Source of the DNA: Parvularcula sp964556115
GTDB taxonomy: Bacteria; Pseudomonadota; Alphaproteobacteria; Caulobacterales; Parvularculaceae
Reading direction: 5' to 3'
Assembly (NCBI GenBank): GCA_964556115.1
Contig: CAZKVC010000002.1
Span: forward strand, 1-64,000
Length of the DNA: 64,000 bases
This document shows, piece by piece, positions 61,530-64,000 of the stretch. Below the pieces are notes generated by a model. That model did no database searches, was not told the DNA's origin, and saw only the letters and a program-made list of their open reading frames with translations. Position 1 is the first letter of the stretch, and every line of letters begins with the position of its first letter. The position numbers and the translations under genes are program-made.

Positions 61530-61606
61530 TGGCGACCCCTGCAGGACTCGAACCTGCAACCGTCGGATTAGAAGTCCGGTGCTCTATCCAGTTGAGCTAA
61601 GGGGCC
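61530..61606 (-). tRNA. tRNA-Arg, anticodon TCT
   Basis: The full cloverleaf runs from GGCCCCT (61606) to AGGGGTC-G-CCA (61530). The anticodon loop is CTTCTAA with TCT, the T-loop TTCGAGT, and CCA is encoded. It decodes AGA. It begins one base after the stop of the convergent P1 peptidase gene. Confidence 0.95.
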
Positions 61607-61646
61607 GTGGTCTCCGCGCCTAGCAGAGGGCCGGGCGCGAAAGAAG

Positions 61647-61955
61647 CTAGTGGGTCCAGGGCATTCTGCGGCGGGACGCGAAATTGTCTGAATAGGCCTT
61701 GATGATAGGCTTGCTGCCTGCAGGTTCGATCACCTGATGGGGAATGCCGTGCTCCTTGGCGTAGGACACGGCCTGTTCCTTGGTCTCGAAATGCAGCAGG
61801 ACCTGGCCGGCCTGGGTATCGACCGAGCTGGTCCAGCCCATCAACGGGTCGAGCCGCTTGGCGTAGCTCTGCTCGAATTCGAGGACCCAGTCTTCCGACT
61901 TGGCCTTGCCGGACTGCATGGCGGTGCGGGAGGGACGATAGATGCGCGCGTACAT
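61647..61955 (-). CDS. Complex I NDUFS4-like accessory subunit
   Basis: The 102-residue protein belongs to the ETC_C1_NDUFS4 family: MYARIYRPSRTAMQSGKAKS, WVLEFE, the core GWTSSVDTQAGQVLLHFETK, then YAKEHGIPHQVI and ASRRRMPWTH. In mitochondria and alphaproteobacteria it is an accessory subunit of NADH dehydrogenase. Its presence supports an alphaproteobacterial host. The ATG at 61955 has AGGAG at 4-nt spacing. Confidence 0.93.
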   Translation of the reverse strand: MYARIYRPSRTAMQSGKAKSEDWVLEFEQSYAKRLDPLMGWTSSVDTQAGQVLLHFETKEQAVSYAKEHGIPHQVIEPAGSKPIIKAYSDNFASRRRMPWTH

Positions 61956-62121
61956 GGCGCTCCTTTGCCCCCGGGCGCCGCGCCCCGCAAGAGGCAAGAC
62001 GCCCCGTGCAGAAGGAGAGAGCTGCCCGCAAGGACCCGCGCTCAAGCAGCGAGCGGTAGCGCCACCCCCCAGCGCTCAAATAGCGACCGAGAGCGAGCGA
62101 TAGCGCCAAAAAAGAGAAAGT

Positions 62122-62198
62122 TGGTCGGGGCGGCAGGATTCGAACCTGCGACCCTCTGCTCCCAAAGCAGATGCGCTACCAGGCTGCGCTACGCCCCG
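62122..62198 (-). tRNA. tRNA-Pro, anticodon TGG
   Basis: The full cloverleaf runs from CGGGGCG (62198) to CGCCCCG-A-CCA (62122). The anticodon loop is TTTGGGA with TGG, the T-loop TTCGAAT, and CCA is encoded. It decodes CCA and, with wobble, other CCN codons. The 166 bp between it and the complex I gene hold only short AGCGAGCG-type repeats. Confidence 0.95.
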
Positions 62199-62256
62199 AC
62201 GGAAAGCACGCCTCTAGGCGCCTTCCAGATGGGATGCAATCCGCCAGAACCGACGC

Positions 62257-63981
62257 TTAGCGCTTGACGCTCTGGTAGATCGGGCGCTGGCCAGCCGCGA
62301 CCGAATTGCGCGCCGGGGCGTCCTCACCGAGGCGGTCGCGGTAGAGCCAGATATTGGTCATCACCACATCGACGAAGTGACGGGCTTCCTTGTTCGGAAC
62401 GCTTTCGAGCATGAGGAGCTGATCCTCAATGCCCGCCCGCGCCTTCCAGCGCCGGAAGTTGCCGGGGCCCCAGTTGTAGCTGAGCGCCATCTCGAAAAGA
62501 TCGCCCGTGCCGCCGTTATACTCGGTCAGCAGCATGGTCACATAGGACTGCCCGAGCTGCATGTTGTAGCCCGGATCGTAGAGCCGGTCCGAAGCGCGGT
62601 AGCGGGACAGGGCCAGGCGGCGGTCGCCCGCGATGTAGCTCGCGGTGCGCGGCATGAGCTGCATCAGGCCCGCGGCCCCAACGCGGCTTTTCGCGTCGGT
62701 CATGAACTTCGATTCCTGACGGATCAGGCCGAACAGCACAGCTTCGTCGATGGTGAAGCCGCCATTCGGCTTGAGGTCTTTCGGCACCGGGTAGAGCGCG
62801 GGCCAGAGTGCGCGGTCCGTGGTCTCGCGCAGGTTCATGGCCTCGGCGATCGTGACCTGGGCCGATGCGCTGCCCAGCTCGGCCGCGAAGGCCAGAAGCG
62901 CCGCATCGTCCGCTGCGGGGAGTTCGCCGTGGGCCCACCGGATCTCAAGCGCGGCGTCTTCGTCCCGGCCGATTTCGGCGAGGGCCGCCGCACGGATGAG
63001 GCGCGGGCTCTTGTCGAGAAGACGGTCGAGGTCACCCTCGCTCAGCTTCACGGTGGACCAGTCGATACCGCTGCCGCGGCCGAGCTGACCGAGGGCGAGC
63101 TGGCCGTACAGGGTCAGGGGGTGAGCGGCGGCGATGTCGAGATAGAGGAGTGCCTCGTCACTGCGCCCGGTGGCGAGGGCCGAACGCGCGGCCCAGAACG
63201 CAGCGGCCGCGCGAAGCGAGGTTTCCTGGAAGGGCTCGTCAGCCATGGCGCTGTGGTAGCGGTAGGCCTTGGCGTAGTCGCCTTCACGCCAGGCCACGAT
63301 GCCAGCGGTCCACTGGGCCATGACCGCGCTCGAGCCCGATCGGTTGGCGGCCAGCTCGGCAAGGTTCCTGGCTTCGCGCAGCTTGCCGTTGACGTAGTAG
63401 CTCTCCGCGATCCATCCGCGAATGCGGTCGGTCTGGCGGGACGTCAGCCGATTGAACTGGCGCGGATCGTTGAGATAGGCGAGCGCCTGGGTCGGCCTGT
63501 CCTTGGCGAGAAGATAGCGGATGCGCCCCTCGATGCGGGCGATCTCGCGCTGCTCGCTGGAAGAGAGACGGTCGTAATCGGCTTCCAGCGCCGGGTTCAG
63601 TTCGACGTCGGTGCTGGTGCGCCAGCGGCGCGAAACAGGCTTCTGCGGCCAGGCCCCGGCAGGCTTCCTCTTGGCGGCGAGCCTGTAGACCGGTCCGGCC
63701 ATCGGATGGTCCGAGTAGGAGGAAAGCCAACGCGAAAGCTCGCTATAGCTCGACCGGTAGGCAGTCGGATGCATGTAGCGCTGCTCGAGGACGTAGCCGA
63801 ACAGCACCTTGTTCTCGATCGAGGGGATGATCTTGTCCGCCTCGGCCATCTTCCCGGCTTCCTGCAGCATGAAGACGTCGCGGTAGCGCTTCTCGTCCGC
63901 TGGTGTGAGGATGTCGGGTTCGGCAGCGAAGGCGGATGCCGCTGAAGCTGCGAGAGCTGCGATGAAAACGCGAAGGGACAA
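62257..63981 (-). CDS. Soluble lytic murein transglycosylase (Slt-type)
   Basis: The 574-residue periplasmic enzyme cleaves peptidoglycan between MurNAc and GlcNAc. The signal peptide ends ASAFAAEP. A long alpha-superhelical U/L domain (about 25-410) is rich in TPR-like helices. The catalytic domain has LFGLIRQESKFMTDAKSRVG with the catalytic Glu, AAGLMQLMPRTA and ALSYNWGPGNFRRW. The start is a TTG at 63981 with GGAGGT 7 nt upstream, near the window edge. Confidence 0.93.
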   Translation of the reverse strand: MSLRVFIAALAASAASAFAAEPDILTPADEKRYRDVFMLQEAGKMAEADKIIPSIENKVLFGYVLEQRYMHPTAYRSSYSELSRWLSSYSDHPMAGPVYRLAAKRKPAGAWPQKPVSRRWRTSTDVELNPALEADYDRLSSSEQREIARIEGRIRYLLAKDRPTQALAYLNDPRQFNRLTSRQTDRIRGWIAESYYVNGKLREARNLAELAANRSGSSAVMAQWTAGIVAWREGDYAKAYRYHSAMADEPFQETSLRAAAAFWAARSALATGRSDEALLYLDIAAAHPLTLYGQLALGQLGRGSGIDWSTVKLSEGDLDRLLDKSPRLIRAAALAEIGRDEDAALEIRWAHGELPAADDAALLAFAAELGSASAQVTIAEAMNLRETTDRALWPALYPVPKDLKPNGGFTIDEAVLFGLIRQESKFMTDAKSRVGAAGLMQLMPRTASYIAGDRRLALSRYRASDRLYDPGYNMQLGQSYVTMLLTEYNGGTGDLFEMALSYNWGPGNFRRWKARAGIEDQLLMLESVPNKEARHFVDVVMTNIWLYRDRLGEDAPARNSVAAGQRPIYQSVKR

Positions 63982-64000
63982 CGCCGGGACCTCCAGGCAA

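Overview
The window reads as the chromosome of an alphaproteobacterium. Supporting signs are a small NDUFS4-like complex I protein, a stand-alone hisN, an alphaproteobacterial gene mix (lpdA, exoD, queC-queE, thrB-rnhA, ispH, argS, valS), an Oar-like TonB receptor and a Cas9 of the II-C type seen in that class. Species cannot be fixed from sequence alone.

Left accessory region (1-11 kb). A tRNA 3' end, probably initiator tRNA, is followed by a broken IS66 element with two tandem tnpA copies, a gene remnant with an HEIWH motif and a small lipoprotein. Then comes a complete type II-C CRISPR-Cas locus. It has a 37-repeat array (2582-4999), and cas2, cas1 and cas9 on the minus strand. Upstream of cas9 are a non-coding stretch, two decayed CRISPR repeats at array spacing, and a tracrRNA whose anti-repeat pairs with the plus-strand repeat. 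A tyrosine recombinase split by one in-frame TGA closes the region.

11-24.4 kb. A TetR regulator faces an RND efflux operon (adaptor, pump, outer-membrane factor) across a palindromic operator. Next is a two-component cluster: a damaged receiver, a CHASE3/PAS kinase, a LuxR-type regulator and a GAF kinase whose reading frame carries an amber codon. It is divergent from a DUF2490 protein and a lipoprotein. A damaged gene with an NEAH motif and an IS5-family fragment follow.

24.5-30 kb. Five tightly packed minus-strand genes (sulfotransferase, LPG-synthase-type membrane protein, GtrB-like glycosyltransferase, epimerase, GT-C enzyme) look like an acquired surface-glycan cassette.

30-64 kb. This is mostly core metabolism and housekeeping: flavoprotein, APH-type kinase, nitroreductase, DusA, TauE/SafE, LpdA, ExoD, a hybrid kinase, POT transporter, HisN, XRE regulator, gamma-carbonic anhydrase, ZIP transporter, QueC/QueE, RNase HI, ThrB, IspH, ArgS, TonB receptor, ValS, gamma-glutamyltransferase, P1 peptidase, an Slt-type transglycosylase and tRNAs for Ala, Arg and Pro. 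Two structured non-coding elements stand out here. One is four tandem 76-bp units with compensatory hairpin changes beside tRNA-Ala. The other is a probable small RNA with its own terminator between the ZIP gene and queC.
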